Source of the DNA: Haemaphysalis longicornis
Lineage: Eukaryota; Arthropoda; Arachnida; Ixodida; Ixodidae
DNA: 64,000 nt
Reading direction: 5' to 3'
Assembly: GCA_013339765.2 (NCBI GenBank)
Contig: JABSTR010003205.1
Location: forward strand, 22,102 to 86,101
Part shown: positions 24,321 to 34,654 of the stretch, in pieces
How positions within the stretch are numbered: position 1 is the first letter of the stretch
How the letters are laid out: every line of letters begins with the position of its first letter
Notes under the pieces: generated by a model
Seen by the model: the letters and a program-made list of their open reading frames with translations, nothing else
What the model was told of the DNA's origin: nothing
The model's database searches: none
Translations under genes and position numbers: made by a program

Positions 24321-26417
24321 ATGGCGTCGGCCACGTCGACGGCCGCCGCCGCCGCCGCGGGCGTGCCCGGACCTGCCCAGCGGGCGGATCTTCGGCGCTC
24401 CGGTGAGGAATTCTTCCACGAATCCTGCGAGATGGATGTGTCTACTGCGGACTCTTCTCAGCGAGTGCAGACTGTGTTAGACTGTGCGACGGTGAGAACT
24501 GTTTCCACGTGCTCCGGCATCGACGGCCACGTAGTCGACGGCAACGAGCGTCCGCGCGCCGACGACGAGCCGGAGGAAGACGATGACCACGCCGGGTGGA
24601 CCCGCGTATCCCATCAGCGTCGTCGCAAGAAGACAGTGAGTGTTCTCGAAGCTTCCACGCAGCGAGCCTCGCCACACGCCGGTAAGCCTAACGCTTCACA
24701 ACGCCACGTCACCCTCACGCGAGCCCAGATCGCGAGTAAAGTCAACGCCGGCATGGCGAAGACGGCGCGCATGCCCAACTTTGCGCCGAGAGACGAATTC
24801 CGTGTGGTCGTGCGGCCACGTGGCGGCCTAGAGATAGGCAAAACGCCGATAACCGACCTGCGCCGAGCCGTATTCGAGGCGGCCAAGGCGGGCGAGGAAG
24901 CCGGGCGCGAAGACACCATGCTCCCGAACCTCGCTCAGAATATTCTGGTCATCAGTACCCCGAGCTGGGAAAGAATGCTACAGTACGAAGTCGTGAAGAG
25001 GATCGCCATTGGCGGCAGAAAATACGAGACCTACGCGTACCGCGCGGCGCCGGAGGACACCTCTCGCGGCGTGATACGTGGAGTAGGCTTAGAAGACACC
25101 GCGGACGACATCTATCGCCACGTGGTAAACAAGCATAACCCCACCGCCGGTGACGCACACCGCCTCGGCCAGTCGACGGCGGTCGTCATCCTGTTTCACG
25201 GGAGCAAGGTGCCGTCCTACGTGTGGTACGGCGGCGTAGTCACGCGGTGCTACCTATACCGGCAGCACAAGGAAGTCTGTAAGATCTGCGGACAAATCGG
25301 CCACAGGAAAGACGTGTGCCCCACGCCGAACGCTCGCGTGTGCTTCGCGTGCGGACTGAAGAACCCCGGCGACGGGCACGAGAGCCAGTGCAAGCCGCGG
25401 TGTCGCCTGTGCGGCGGCCCGCACCCCACGGGCGAGGGCTCGTGCAAACATAAGTTCAAGACCCCGTATCAAGTCCGCAAGCGGCAGTGGGAACGGAAGC
25501 TAGAAGAGGAACGAGCGCGAACGGCCACGCCGGCGCCCAAGATCCGACTTTCTCGAAGAGACGAATTCCCCAAACTCGCCTCGCCACGCGGCAGCAGCCG
25601 CGGCAGGAGCGCGTCGCGCCGGAGCGCGGCGCGGAGGAGTGCGTCGCGAGGGGACGCGCAGAGCAGGAGCGCATCGCGCGGTCGTCGCGCCACGTCGAGA
25701 GGCCCCGCCTCCTGGGCGGCGATCACGACCGGCGCAGTTGGCGGAGCAGCTGCCGCGCCGAGTCGCCGGCGCTCAAAGTCCGCTCGCCGCGAGCGCTCGG
25801 AATCCAGACGGAGAAGCGCGAGCCGCCCGCCGCCGCGACGCAGCAACAACGACACGAAGCAAGCGAGTGCCTCCCCGGAGACCGTGGAACTGAGGAAAAT
25901 GGTGAAAGAGCTGCAGGCCACCGTGCAGGCTCAGCGAGTAACCATCGAACAGCTAACCCTAAAGCTCGAAGAACTGTGGGGACCGAGAGCGACCACGTGG
26001 TCCAAGCCTGCGCCCGCAGAGACGGCCACCGTCAAGCCGACGGAACGCCCAGCACCGCCGCCGAAGCAGGTGGCGGAGCGCCGGGAATCCCCGGCACACG
26101 AACACGACGCCGAAGACGAGTGCGACGAGGACATCGACGGCGACCGCAGCAAGTCGGTGGGCTACGCCGGCCTGAACAACCGCTACCGCAAACTCGAAAG
26201 CCAGATGAACCGTTGGGGGAGAGACCTCGAGGTCCTGGAGAAACGACTCACTAACAGGCTGATGCAAGTCATGCAGCGGCAGGTGCAAGCCTTCCAGCAG
26301 CAGCAGCAGCAAGTCTTCCAACAAGCCATACAACAACTCAGTCAACTGACGGCACCCGCGAGAGGAGTCGTACAAGAGCACGGCAGCCAAGTCACCGTCA
26401 CTGTATCGCCACCATGA
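24321..26417 (+). CDS. LINE ORF1, Gag-like nucleic-acid-binding protein
   Basis: A 698-residue protein expected to coat the LINE RNA. Order of parts: an acidic/variable N-terminus; a conserved block at about 130-300 (TRAQIASKVNAGMAKTARMP, RVVVRPRGGLEIGKTPI, NLAQNILVISTP); then three zinc knuckles at about 320-385. The first is C320-x2-C-x4-H-x4-C (CKICGQIGHRKDVC), followed by CFACG...HESQC and CRLCGG...GSC. An Arg/Ser-rich region (about 415-530) is followed by a probable coiled coil (VELRKMVKELQATVQAQRV, from about 520). A Gln-rich C-terminus (about 650-680) includes QAFQQQQQQVFQQ. The ATG at 24321 was chosen as the first in-frame one in the open frame. The stop overlaps ORF2. Confidence 0.9.
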   Translation: MASATSTAAAAAAGVPGPAQRADLRRSGEEFFHESCEMDVSTADSSQRVQTVLDCATVRTVSTCSGIDGHVVDGNERPRADDEPEEDDDHAGWTRVSHQRRRKKTVSVLEASTQRASPHAGKPNASQRHVTLTRAQIASKVNAGMAKTARMPNFAPRDEFRVVVRPRGGLEIGKTPITDLRRAVFEAAKAGEEAGREDTMLPNLAQNILVISTPSWERMLQYEVVKRIAIGGRKYETYAYRAAPEDTSRGVIRGVGLEDTADDIYRHVVNKHNPTAGDAHRLGQSTAVVILFHGSKVPSYVWYGGVVTRCYLYRQHKEVCKICGQIGHRKDVCPTPNARVCFACGLKNPGDGHESQCKPRCRLCGGPHPTGEGSCKHKFKTPYQVRKRQWERKLEEERARTATPAPKIRLSRRDEFPKLASPRGSSRGRSASRRSAARRSASRGDAQSRSASRGRRATSRGPASWAAITTGAVGGAAAAPSRRRSKSARRERSESRRRSASRPPPRRSNNDTKQASASPETVELRKMVKELQATVQAQRVTIEQLTLKLEELWGPRATTWSKPAPAETATVKPTERPAPPPKQVAERRESPAHEHDAEDECDEDIDGDRSKSVGYAGLNNRYRKLESQMNRWGRDLEVLEKRLTNRLMQVMQRQVQAFQQQQQQVFQQAIQQLSQLTAPARGVVQEHGSQVTVTVSPP

Positions 26418-29400
26418 TGACGACGACCCGCCACCGCACTTCGCTACGCATCTGGCACTGGAACGCCAACGGCTTTCGGTGCCGGAGGGCGGTCCTGCAG
26501 CAACACCTTCGCACCCTGACGCCGGCGGAACAACCCGACGTCATCATGGTGCAGGAGACCCACGCCGAAGACGCCGGCGCGGTGTCCCTGCCGGGCTACA
26601 GGTCGCACGCCAGCCCGCCGAGCGCTCGCACCTGCGGGCGCGGAGCGGCGCAGGGCGTGTGCACCTTCGTCCGGAAGGGCATCGCGTTCATCAAACACGA
26701 CTCGCTCATGGGCAGCCGCGGCAGCGCGATCGAACTGTGCGCGACCGAGCTGACCGTGGCCACGGGCAAGCACAAGGACAAGAGCACGAGCACGACCGTG
26801 ATGGTGGTCAACGTGTACAGTAATCCGCAGCACAACCAACAAAGGTTCAAGACGTTACTGCACAGAGCACGCGGGGCGGTCTCCGCATGCGACGGCGCCA
26901 TCGTCGTCGCGTGCGGGGACTTCAACGCACGACACAAGGAACTCGGCCACGCCGCCACGACGGTCAAGGGCCGAGAACTGCTGGAGGACGCCGCCGAGGC
27001 TGACTACGTTCTCCTAACGGACCCGGCACATCCCACGCGCATCGGCACGTCCGTCGTCAAAGACACCACTCCGGACCTGGCGTTTCTCCACCTGCCCGAC
27101 GACCGGTCGGCGAGCTGGAGGAACACGGGAGTGAACCTGGGTAGCGACCACTACATCGTCGAAGTCGTCGTCCCACTCCGACCCAACGGCAGAAACGGCG
27201 GCGACGCCGGAGACGGGCGCATCAAGCACCGACTCACGAATTGGCACGAGTTTCGCACCGAAGACCTGGGCGAGATTAAGGACATCGAGGAGTGGTCGCG
27301 CAATATCGTCGCGGCCGCGGAGAAGGCGACGTCCGTTACGGAGACGTCCGAGGAGACCACGCGCATGGACCCCCGGCTCGCGCACATGCTGGAGGCTCGA
27401 AGCTCGCTACAGCGACGGTGGAAGCGGCAGCGGCACAACCGCGCCCTCCGCAAGCGAATCGCTACGCTCGGCCGAGAGATCGAGAAGTACAGCCGCCAGC
27501 TGTGCGCGCAGCAGTGGTTCGAGCTGTGCAACGAGGCCGACGGCCAGCTCCACCGAGGGGGCACGTGGAAACTCCTCCGCCACCTGATGGACGAAAGCCA
27601 AAGCAAGGAATACCAACGACACCGGCTCGCGCAGATCATGTACGCGGCGACGAAAGAGCTCGGGGAGCGGGAAGTGCACAAACGCCTCAACGAGCGCTAC
27701 CTTCCCGAGACCGCGAGAGAACAGCACGGAGAGTACGCCGGCCCGCCCAACCCCTCGCTCGACCGCGACATCGAGGAGTGGGAGGTCCGGCGCGCCACCC
27801 AGGCCCTCAACTGCCGGTCGGCGGCGGGCCCGGACCGCGTCACGAACAAGGCGCTGCGCAACCTGAGCGACGCGGCCATAACATCGCTCACGAAGTACTT
27901 CAACGAGCACTGGCGAGCCGGCAGCCTCCCGCGGCAGTGGAAGACGGCCAAGACAATACTCATACCCAAGCCCAACAAGCCGCCGGGCATAGAGAGCCTG
28001 CGCCCCATCTCCCTCACGTCGTGCGTGGGGAAGGTGCTGGAGCACGTCCTCAACGACCGGTGGCAGCGGTATCTCGAGACCAACGGCCTGTACCCCGACC
28101 CGATGCTGGGCTTCCGCTCGCGGCTGGGAACGCAGGACGCGATGTTGCTGCTGCAGCGCGAGGTGCTGGCTCCGCCGACGAGACCGACCTCGGACAACCG
28201 CGCCATCCTGGGCCTGGACCTGCAGAGCGCCTTCGACAAGGTGAAGCACTCGGCGATCCTGGCCCAAGTGTCCCGGCTCGGCCTGGGACAGCGTTCCTAC
28301 AATTACATCCGGACCTTCCTGACCGGTCGCACGGCCCGGCTGGAGGTGGGCCAAACTCAACTCGAGGAGCGAGAGCTGGGCAGCGTCGGCACGCCGCAGG
28401 GCTCGGTGATCTCGCCGCTGCTATTCAACTTGGTAATGATCGGCGTGGCCCGTCGCCTGGACGAGCTGCCCGATGTGCGCTACACCGTCTACGCCGACGA
28501 CATCACGCTGTGGGTGCCGGGCGGCAGCGACGGCCACATCGAGTCGGCGCTGCAGGAGGCGGTGGACGGCATTGAGGAGAGCCTGCGCGGCACGGGTCTC
28601 CGGTGCGCCCCGCAAAAGTCGCAGCTCCTGATCCTGCCCCCAACGGGACGTTACCGCAAGAAGACGTCGGCCGAAGCGGAGCGCAGCATCGTGGTGCGCG
28701 GGAGCGACGGCACGGCGATTCCCGAAGCGACGAGCATCCGCGTCCTCGGCATGCACGTCGACGCGAGCCGCCGCTTCAACAACACCACGGTAGAACGACT
28801 GGTAACGAAGATGGGCATCGCCACGCGCCTCGTCAAGCGACTCGCAACGCGCGCGCGCGGCATGAGAGAGGCGAGCCTGCTGCGCCTGCTGCAGGCGTTC
28901 GTGGTAAGCCAGGTGGCCTACGTGGGAGCATTCCACGACTGGCGGACCCCGGAGCGAGCCAAGATCGACGCGGCGATCCGCAAGTCGTACCGGGCGGCCC
29001 TGGGCCTACTCAACAGCACGAGCAACGCGGCCCTCGCGTCTCTGGGAGTGCACAACACGCTCTCGGAGATCAGCGAGGCGCAGAGAACGTCGCAACTGGA
29101 ACGCCTGGGGTCGACCCGGACGGGCAGAAGGCTGCTGCAGCGCGTGGGACTGAGCTGCCCCTTCGACGAGGAGGACGAGCTGGTCCCGCTGCGCGACGAT
29201 ATCGCCAACAGCTTGGTGGTGCCGCCGCTCCCGAAGAACGTCGCGCCGGGACGGAACCCGGAACGGAGAATGGCGCGGGCGTGCGCGCTCGCCAAAGAGT
29301 ACAACGAGAGGAGCGACGCCGTGTACGTGGACGCTTCCAAACGTCGCGACAAGGAAGACACCTACGCGGTGGTGGCGGTGCGTGCCGCCACGGGAGAACT

Positions 29401-30271
29401 GCTGAGCTCGGGCAGCGTGCGCGCCAAGTCCGCCAGACAGGCGGAGGAGGCGGCGATCGCGCTGGCCCTGCTCCACCCCGGGACGAGGACGGTGTTCAGC
29501 GACTCCAAGTCGGCCATCGCCAACTTCGCCAGGGGCACGGTGTGCAGGACGACGATGCGCATCCTTTCCGGCATCGGGGAGGGAGCTCGCACGAACATCG
29601 CAACGACCGTACGGTGGTTCCCGGCCCACATGGGACGGGAGCTCCGCAACGGCCACCGAAACGTCAACGAGGCAGCCGACGCTGCGGCCCGTGATCTCGC
29701 CGCGTGCCGGGCCGCGCCAGCGACGGACGCCGACGACGACGAAGACTCGAGCAACGACGAAGAGGACAACGACGCAGAACCCCTGACTACGTACGGTGCG
29801 ACGCTGTGCTGGTACAGGACAGAGAGGCAGGCCTACCCTCCGCCCCACCCGGGGCTCGTGAGGAGGGAGGCAGTGCTTCTACGACAGTTGCAAACCGGGA
29901 CGGTGCTAACGCCGGCGCTCGCGCGCCACGTGTGCCCGGACATGTACGAAGACGCGGTGTGCAGTGTTTGTGCGCGTGTGAATGCGGACTTGGCCCACTT
30001 GATGTGGGGATGCGACGAGCACGACCCGAGTGACGGGAGGCCGATCCTCCCTCCGGACGTTACGAACTCGATCCGCTCCTCGGAGCGCGAAAGCCAGCTG
30101 AGGGCCATCCAGCGGCTCGAGGCTGCCCTGGGCAAGCAACGGCGAAAGGGGAACCCGCACTCCTCTCGGCCTCCTCCCGCGGGAGCGAGGGCTAGGGGCG
30201 ATCGCGGTGGCACTCCGAGTAGCCCGCGCCGACCGGACGCAGTCCTCGGGGTCGGCCCGACGCCGCGGTGA
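26414..30271 (+). CDS. LINE ORF2: APE endonuclease, reverse transcriptase, RNase H
   Basis: A 1285-residue replicase for target-primed reverse transcription. Endonuclease: RIWHWNANGF (about 9), VQETH (about 48), CGDFNARH (about 171), GSDHYIVE (about 244). RT: IPKPNKPPGIESLRPISLTS, LDLQSAFDKVKH (about 600), GTPQGSVISPLLFNL, and the catalytic YADD at 693. RNase H: VYVDASKRRD (about 970), AEEAAIALAL, FSDSKSAIANF (about 1028), WFPAHMG and NEAADAAARDL (about 1085). A C-terminal Cys/His block, CSVCARVNADLAHLMWGC (about 1183), is typical of this LINE group. No internal stop or frameshift is seen. The ATG overlaps the ORF1 stop as ATGA, suggesting translation by termination-reinitiation. Confidence 0.92.
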   Translation: MMTTTRHRTSLRIWHWNANGFRCRRAVLQQHLRTLTPAEQPDVIMVQETHAEDAGAVSLPGYRSHASPPSARTCGRGAAQGVCTFVRKGIAFIKHDSLMGSRGSAIELCATELTVATGKHKDKSTSTTVMVVNVYSNPQHNQQRFKTLLHRARGAVSACDGAIVVACGDFNARHKELGHAATTVKGRELLEDAAEADYVLLTDPAHPTRIGTSVVKDTTPDLAFLHLPDDRSASWRNTGVNLGSDHYIVEVVVPLRPNGRNGGDAGDGRIKHRLTNWHEFRTEDLGEIKDIEEWSRNIVAAAEKATSVTETSEETTRMDPRLAHMLEARSSLQRRWKRQRHNRALRKRIATLGREIEKYSRQLCAQQWFELCNEADGQLHRGGTWKLLRHLMDESQSKEYQRHRLAQIMYAATKELGEREVHKRLNERYLPETAREQHGEYAGPPNPSLDRDIEEWEVRRATQALNCRSAAGPDRVTNKALRNLSDAAITSLTKYFNEHWRAGSLPRQWKTAKTILIPKPNKPPGIESLRPISLTSCVGKVLEHVLNDRWQRYLETNGLYPDPMLGFRSRLGTQDAMLLLQREVLAPPTRPTSDNRAILGLDLQSAFDKVKHSAILAQVSRLGLGQRSYNYIRTFLTGRTARLEVGQTQLEERELGSVGTPQGSVISPLLFNLVMIGVARRLDELPDVRYTVYADDITLWVPGGSDGHIESALQEAVDGIEESLRGTGLRCAPQKSQLLILPPTGRYRKKTSAEAERSIVVRGSDGTAIPEATSIRVLGMHVDASRRFNNTTVERLVTKMGIATRLVKRLATRARGMREASLLRLLQAFVVSQVAYVGAFHDWRTPERAKIDAAIRKSYRAALGLLNSTSNAALASLGVHNTLSEISEAQRTSQLERLGSTRTGRRLLQRVGLSCPFDEEDELVPLRDDIANSLVVPPLPKNVAPGRNPERRMARACALAKEYNERSDAVYVDASKRRDKEDTYAVVAVRAATGELLSSGSVRAKSARQAEEAAIALALLHPGTRTVFSDSKSAIANFARGTVCRTTMRILSGIGEGARTNIATTVRWFPAHMGRELRNGHRNVNEAADAAARDLAACRAAPATDADDDEDSSNDEEDNDAEPLTTYGATLCWYRTERQAYPPPHPGLVRREAVLLRQLQTGTVLTPALARHVCPDMYEDAVCSVCARVNADLAHLMWGCDEHDPSDGRPILPPDVTNSIRSSERESQLRAIQRLEAALGKQRRKGNPHSSRPPPAGARARGDRGGTPSSPRRPDAVLGVGPTPR

Positions 30272-30336
30272 GCGGAGAAGACTACGGGACGGTGAAGCCC
30301 TGCGCGGCCTGATCCGTCCCCGACTGCAGGAATCTC

Positions 30337-30365
30337 AATAAAGTCCTTTCTCTCTCTCTCTCTCT
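30337..30365 (+). promoter_or_regulatory. LINE poly(A) signal and TC tail
   Basis: AATAAA at 30337-30342 is followed within a few bases by TCTC repeats up to about 30365. There is no poly(A) stretch. The element therefore ends in, or at, a TC microsatellite. Confidence 0.7.
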
Positions 30366-30760
30366 TCTCCAAAGCACGACCCGGCGCCGTAAACGTGTCG
30401 ACAGCCTTCCACAATCTCTTCTAAGACTCCCTTGGCGAGGGATAGCATATCGCTGAACCAAAGCCCTGCAACCAACGAAGACCTCGTAGACCTGGCCCAA
30501 CATTCATGGCACACTCCTCGTAACCAACTCCGGCTGCGCGGCTCAGCCAAAACCTCGCAGAAATACAACATTAAAAAACACAGGTTCTACCGATCATTGG
30601 GTCGTTAAGAAGCGGAATTACTATTTTCCGTGTGTATAACCAGTAAACCGTAGGCACAATAGATATAAAGTAGGTGGAAGTGTACCAATAGCGAAAGGTA
30701 AACGTAGTACACTGCAAAGTCGACCGAGTCATGACAATACTCGAGCAAGTGTGTTTAAAC
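30366..30760. other. No gene seen
   Basis: A short unclassified stretch downstream of the LINE. Confidence 0.4.
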
Positions 30761-30850
30761 CAGGGTTCGAACCGGAACCGAACTGAACGGAAAACCGGAA
30801 CCGAACCGGTATTTTTGCCAGAACTGACCCCAATTCGAACCGTTATTCTT
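30761..30850. repeat. AACCGG-rich repeat, left copy
   Basis: CAGGGTTCGAACCGGAACCG begins an array of AACCGAAC/AACCGGAAC units. The copy at 34535-34654 has the same units and ends in ACCCTG. These could be the two ends of a 3.9-kb hAT-like element, but the flanking 8-mers do not match. Confidence 0.45.
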
Positions 30851-31344
30851 TGAGCACGCTGAACCTTAATCGGAACTGATCAAAAAAAGGAAATCCCGGG
30901 CCATTTCCACTAACCTGAAACCTACGGAAGGGCGAATCATGCAATGTATAAGTGTATTCTTGGCGCCTTGGCGTTTTTGCTAACGGAGATGAAACCGTTG
31001 GGGGGTAGAGGCATACAGCTTTGTTGTACAAGTCTCTTGTCTTTGAAGAACGAAGCGCTCCAGCGCGAGGCCGTAAACGAGTGTCCCGGCAATTTTGTTT
31101 TAGTACGCGCCAGTTCTAGCGCGACGCGTAAACGAGTTTCTCGGTGTTTTAGTGCCGTGACTACATGAAACGACGATTACGACGACGACGACAACGACAG
31201 GAGACGCCAACAGCCCCAGCCCCTAAGGGACTTCGCCCATAAAAATTTGGCAGAGCTCGCACTAGTAATGCAAGCCTGGAGAAACTGCAGAGCTGGCGGC
31301 CCCTCTCCCTTCGTCGGAGACCCGGCTGTTCCACCATCATCATT
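30851..31344. other. No gene seen
   Basis: Unclassified sequence, with a short CGA trinucleotide run near 31170-31200. Confidence 0.4.
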
Positions 31345-31440
31345 AACAACAACAGCCCACTAGGGCCACTGCGGGACGAAGGCCTCTCCCATCGACCTCC
31401 AACCGGTCCCGTCCCGCGCCTCTCGGGTCCATCCTCCGCC
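31345..31440 (+). repeat. Possible 3' end of a LINE
   Basis: AGCCCACTAGGGCCACTGCG followed by GGACGAAGGCCTCTCCCAT resembles a motif I recall from 3' regions of arthropod LINE/SINE families. No coding sequence accompanies it. Confidence 0.3.
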
Positions 31441-31950
31441 TCCGAATTTCCTTACTTCGTCCCTCCCTCGAGTTTGTGGCCTTCCTCTTTTTCCTAGACC
31501 CGTCTCTCGGTGTCCACTCTGTCAGCCGATTGTCATTTACCCGTCAATTTCTTTTTCTCTACTTGAACTGTGATGTCTTATACTCCAGTTTGTTCGCTGA
31601 TCCAGGAAGCTGGTTTCCTGTCTCTAAGTGTTACTCCGATCATTATTGCTTTCATTTACCCAGTGAGCCGGCCGAAGTTTGCTTTCAAGTTGTTTAGTAA
31701 GGGGCCAAGCTTCCGCCCCACATGTCGTCCCCTCACATTTATTTCCGAGCATGCCGCTGAAAGTTCTAAATGACTGGCAGTCCCGGATCGTTTCGTCCGC
31801 AAGCTTTCACATCTCGACCACAGAAAACCGCGTTAGAACTCGCGGTCCACTGTGTTAGACCCGCGGCCAAATCCAACGACAACGCCCGCGCTACGAACCC
31901 AAAGGAAATACTGTGCGCACGGAATGCGATGATAGCTCACAAAGAAAAAA
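31441..31950. other. No gene seen
   Basis: Pyrimidine-rich sequence with short open frames and no recognisable product. Confidence 0.4.
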
Positions 31951-32020
31951 AAATAGCTCAATCGGATAGACGCCGGTTTCATTATGCAAGAGACTCAGTT
32001 TCGATTCCGATCACGGGAAG
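31951..32020 (+). repeat. tRNA-like repeat head
   Basis: ATAGCTCAATCGGATAGACG fits an A-box/D-arm and GTTTCGATTCCGATCAC a T arm. The stems do not pair as a complete tRNA, so this is probably a tRNA-derived SINE head. Confidence 0.4.
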
Positions 32021-32084
32021 CGTTTTGTCCTTTCCAATTAGCTGCACATTTTCCTCCGCTACTAACCCGTGCCCCCGAGCCTTT

Positions 32085-32155
32085 GAGTGGCCCACTGGTT
32101 AGGTTGCCAGTTTAACGGGATAAAGTTCCCGGGTTCAATTCCAGGGATCTCCCTA
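32085..32155 (+). repeat. tRNA-like repeat head before a TG microsatellite
   Basis: AGTGGCCCACTGGTTAGG (A-box region) and CCCGGGTTCAATTCCAGGGA (T arm with B box) are correctly spaced for a tRNA. Acceptor pairing is poor. It is followed by a T run and then the TG repeat. Confidence 0.45.
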
Positions 32156-32188
32156 AACACATTTTTTTCTTGGGGCACCGGTTTTGTG

Positions 32189-32433
<245 letters not shown>

Positions 32434-32952
32434 CGACGGACGGATTTGTGTCAGCCTACACACATCTGCTGGTAAAAGAAATAACAATTCCCGGATAACA
32501 ACGAAGCGGCTCGACCATCTTTTGTTGATAATACGCGCTGGAGGTCATTCGGGGCTTTTCGCTTTCGCGCACCGCCGCAACACCTCACGCACCCTCCACC
32601 CTTCCTCACCCTTCAGATAAGTCACAATGCTATCGACGCTGTATTCGTCGCTGCAGCATGGGGAAACGTATGCGAACCAATGTTACAGTGGTATGCTACG
32701 GCTGGTAGCGTGAGCGGAGTGCAACGCTGAGCAGACGAAATGACCCACACTTTGGGCAGCTTGCAGGCTATATAAAACATCGGCCTTGCCCTACCCTATA
32801 GCTGCGGACTGTGTAGGGACGTTCGGGCCGAAAGATTGCTGCACTGCGCTACGATGAAGGCGAACGCCCGAAGCGTGCATACTGTTGCGTTTCACAATTT
32901 CCTTTAACGAAGGTCTCACGCAAAGGGTACACTTGACGAGCGTGACCTTCAA
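32434..32952. other. No gene seen
   Basis: Unclassified sequence between the TG repeat and a truncated SINE. Confidence 0.4.
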
Positions 32953-33048
32953 GAGCTGCTCGGTGGCTGAAGCCGTTGGCTGCTGACCCCAAGGATGCGA
33001 GTTCGATTACCGCACCCAGTGGCCGTTTTTCTGATGCAGACGGAACTT
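32953..33048 (+). mobile_element. tRNA-derived SINE, truncated copy 2
   Basis: CTCGGTGGCTGAAGCCGTTG and GCGAGTTCGATTACCGC are the A- and B-box parts of the same tick SINE seen at 62395. The body stops after TTTTTCTGATGCAGACGGAA. Confidence 0.7.
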
Positions 33049-34534
33049 CCATGTGTCAATATTTCGACGCGCTTTAAGGATTCCCAGCTGGTTCTAAATT
33101 GCTCTGCAAACGCACCAATATTTTTTTACAAGTGTGTCTCTAAAGGAAAACAAAAAAAAGCGAAAGCCCGCCACTGTGTTTTAAATTTATTCCGCGCCGA
33201 GATCTTACACGAATAATTTCGGCTTTTTTTTTTTTGTGGCCTTAAGTCAGTAAATAAGCAAAATACCAAAAGGTAGATCTTGCTCTAGATATTCCTTACT
33301 TTGTCCAACCTTTTTTTGAGAGCATCTAAACGCCTCATCACGGCGTGGTGCCTGGTACAATAGTCAGTTTTTTTTTTTTTTTATGATGCGCAACGCGGAA
33401 AACTTCGGCATTTTTTTTTAACATATTCAAATAAACGATAATAAATATATCAGAAAAGATGTTACGTTGTGGCACTTACTTTCTCATTTTGCTCATAACG
33501 TACCCCGCGAACTTGCAGGCGCTATGTGTATTCCGTCTTAGATAAAACGCAGCGCTAAAGAAGTAGATGACACATGCAGAAAGGCAGGCCCGTCCCGCAC
33601 TGTTCCCATTTGGCCAGCGCTCAGACTTCGCGCTTGTCGGGCTGTTTTGTCTCTTTCGGAGCTGCTTTTTGCTTTGCCTTCACTGATACACTAGCTAGTC
33701 TAACTCGCTACTCTACTGTTACTGCTACCGGATCCGGAGGGGGAGCAGTGCTCGTCGACAATTGCAGAGCGTCTTCCCAGAAGAGTTACATCTCGTGCTT
33801 TCACGCGTCCAATCACCCTTTCAGTTTGTAATCGCATAATAAGCTATAAGGTTCTGCACTGTAGTGGAAGAAATGAGGGTGGTCATCAGGCAGAACGGAG
33901 ACGTATCGTGGTGACGCACACAATAGTAATACCTCTCTCAAAACGAATTCCAGTGATCAGAGTAATATTGAGTGACTGGGCATTCACTAAAGCTCACTTT
34001 TCACAAACATTTGGCTCCATCCTAGAGAAGGTGACTGCCAACAAATCATCCTAGGTGGCCAAACAATCGAATTTATTGGTGGCATTCAACGTGGCTACTG
34101 TGGGAGTTTTTCTTATGCGACAACGTCTGAAAAACGTGTACCACTGGCACATCGAAACCGTCATTGGCTGGTGTATGACTCGCCGGTATGCAGGCCTAAC
34201 TCCAGGGGTTTGGCGTTGAGGGAGGTGCGTGATTCCAGAGATAGGATAGCGATTGCAGCAGCAACAACACGAAGGAAGCGGGAGAAAGTATATCCTAAAG
34301 ACATTCAAAGACTTCGTGGTTGCTTTAAGTATCATCTAAAACAAAATAAGAGCTGGGACAAAATCTGCTTTCCTTAATAGCTGGCTTAATCGCTTGCTTT
34401 TGTCTATACAATTATACAACTTTTATTGGGAAAAACGTAGTATTTTGAATGCGCTATAACTGTGTTTAGTTTTTATGGTTGCTTTAAACTACAAAACATT
34501 TTTTTTTCGCACTTTACAAGTAATTTAAATCACC
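33049..34534. other. No gene seen
   Basis: AT-rich sequence with T runs (33225, 33368). The plus frame 33574-33831 is open for 85 codons but has no domain. Confidence 0.45.
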
Positions 34535-34654
34535 GAAAACCGGTTCGGATTATGATTTAGCCGAACCGAAACTGAACCGGAACAAAATAAATTCACCCGA
34601 AACGTAACCGAAACGGTATTTTTTTCGGTTCGACACGCCGTTTTAAATACCCTG
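34535..34654. repeat. AACCGG-rich repeat, right copy
   Basis: AAAACCGGTTCGG, GCCGAACCGAAACTGAACCGG and related units end in TTTAAATACCCTG. They partner the array at 30761 in inverted orientation. Confidence 0.45.

Larger units (their letters stand above)
23832..30347 (+). mobile_element. Full-length LINE with two intact ORFs
   Basis: A GC-rich non-LTR retrotransposon with about 490 bp of 5' UTR (23832-24320), ORF1 (24321-26417), ORF2 (26414-30271) and a short 3' UTR with AATAAA at 30337-30342. It is bounded by TC repeats on both sides (to 23831; 30348-30365), so target duplications cannot be defined. ORF1 is CCHC-type Gag-like; ORF2 has APE endonuclease, RT and RNase H. That architecture is found in the I and R1 groups. 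Both ORFs are open throughout, unlike every other LINE in the window. It could therefore be recent and possibly mobile. Confidence 0.9.

Noticed and set aside
25469..30414. Long open frames antisense or out of frame to the intact LINE (up to 427 codons)
   Set aside because: Explained by high GC content; the sense frames carry all family motifs.
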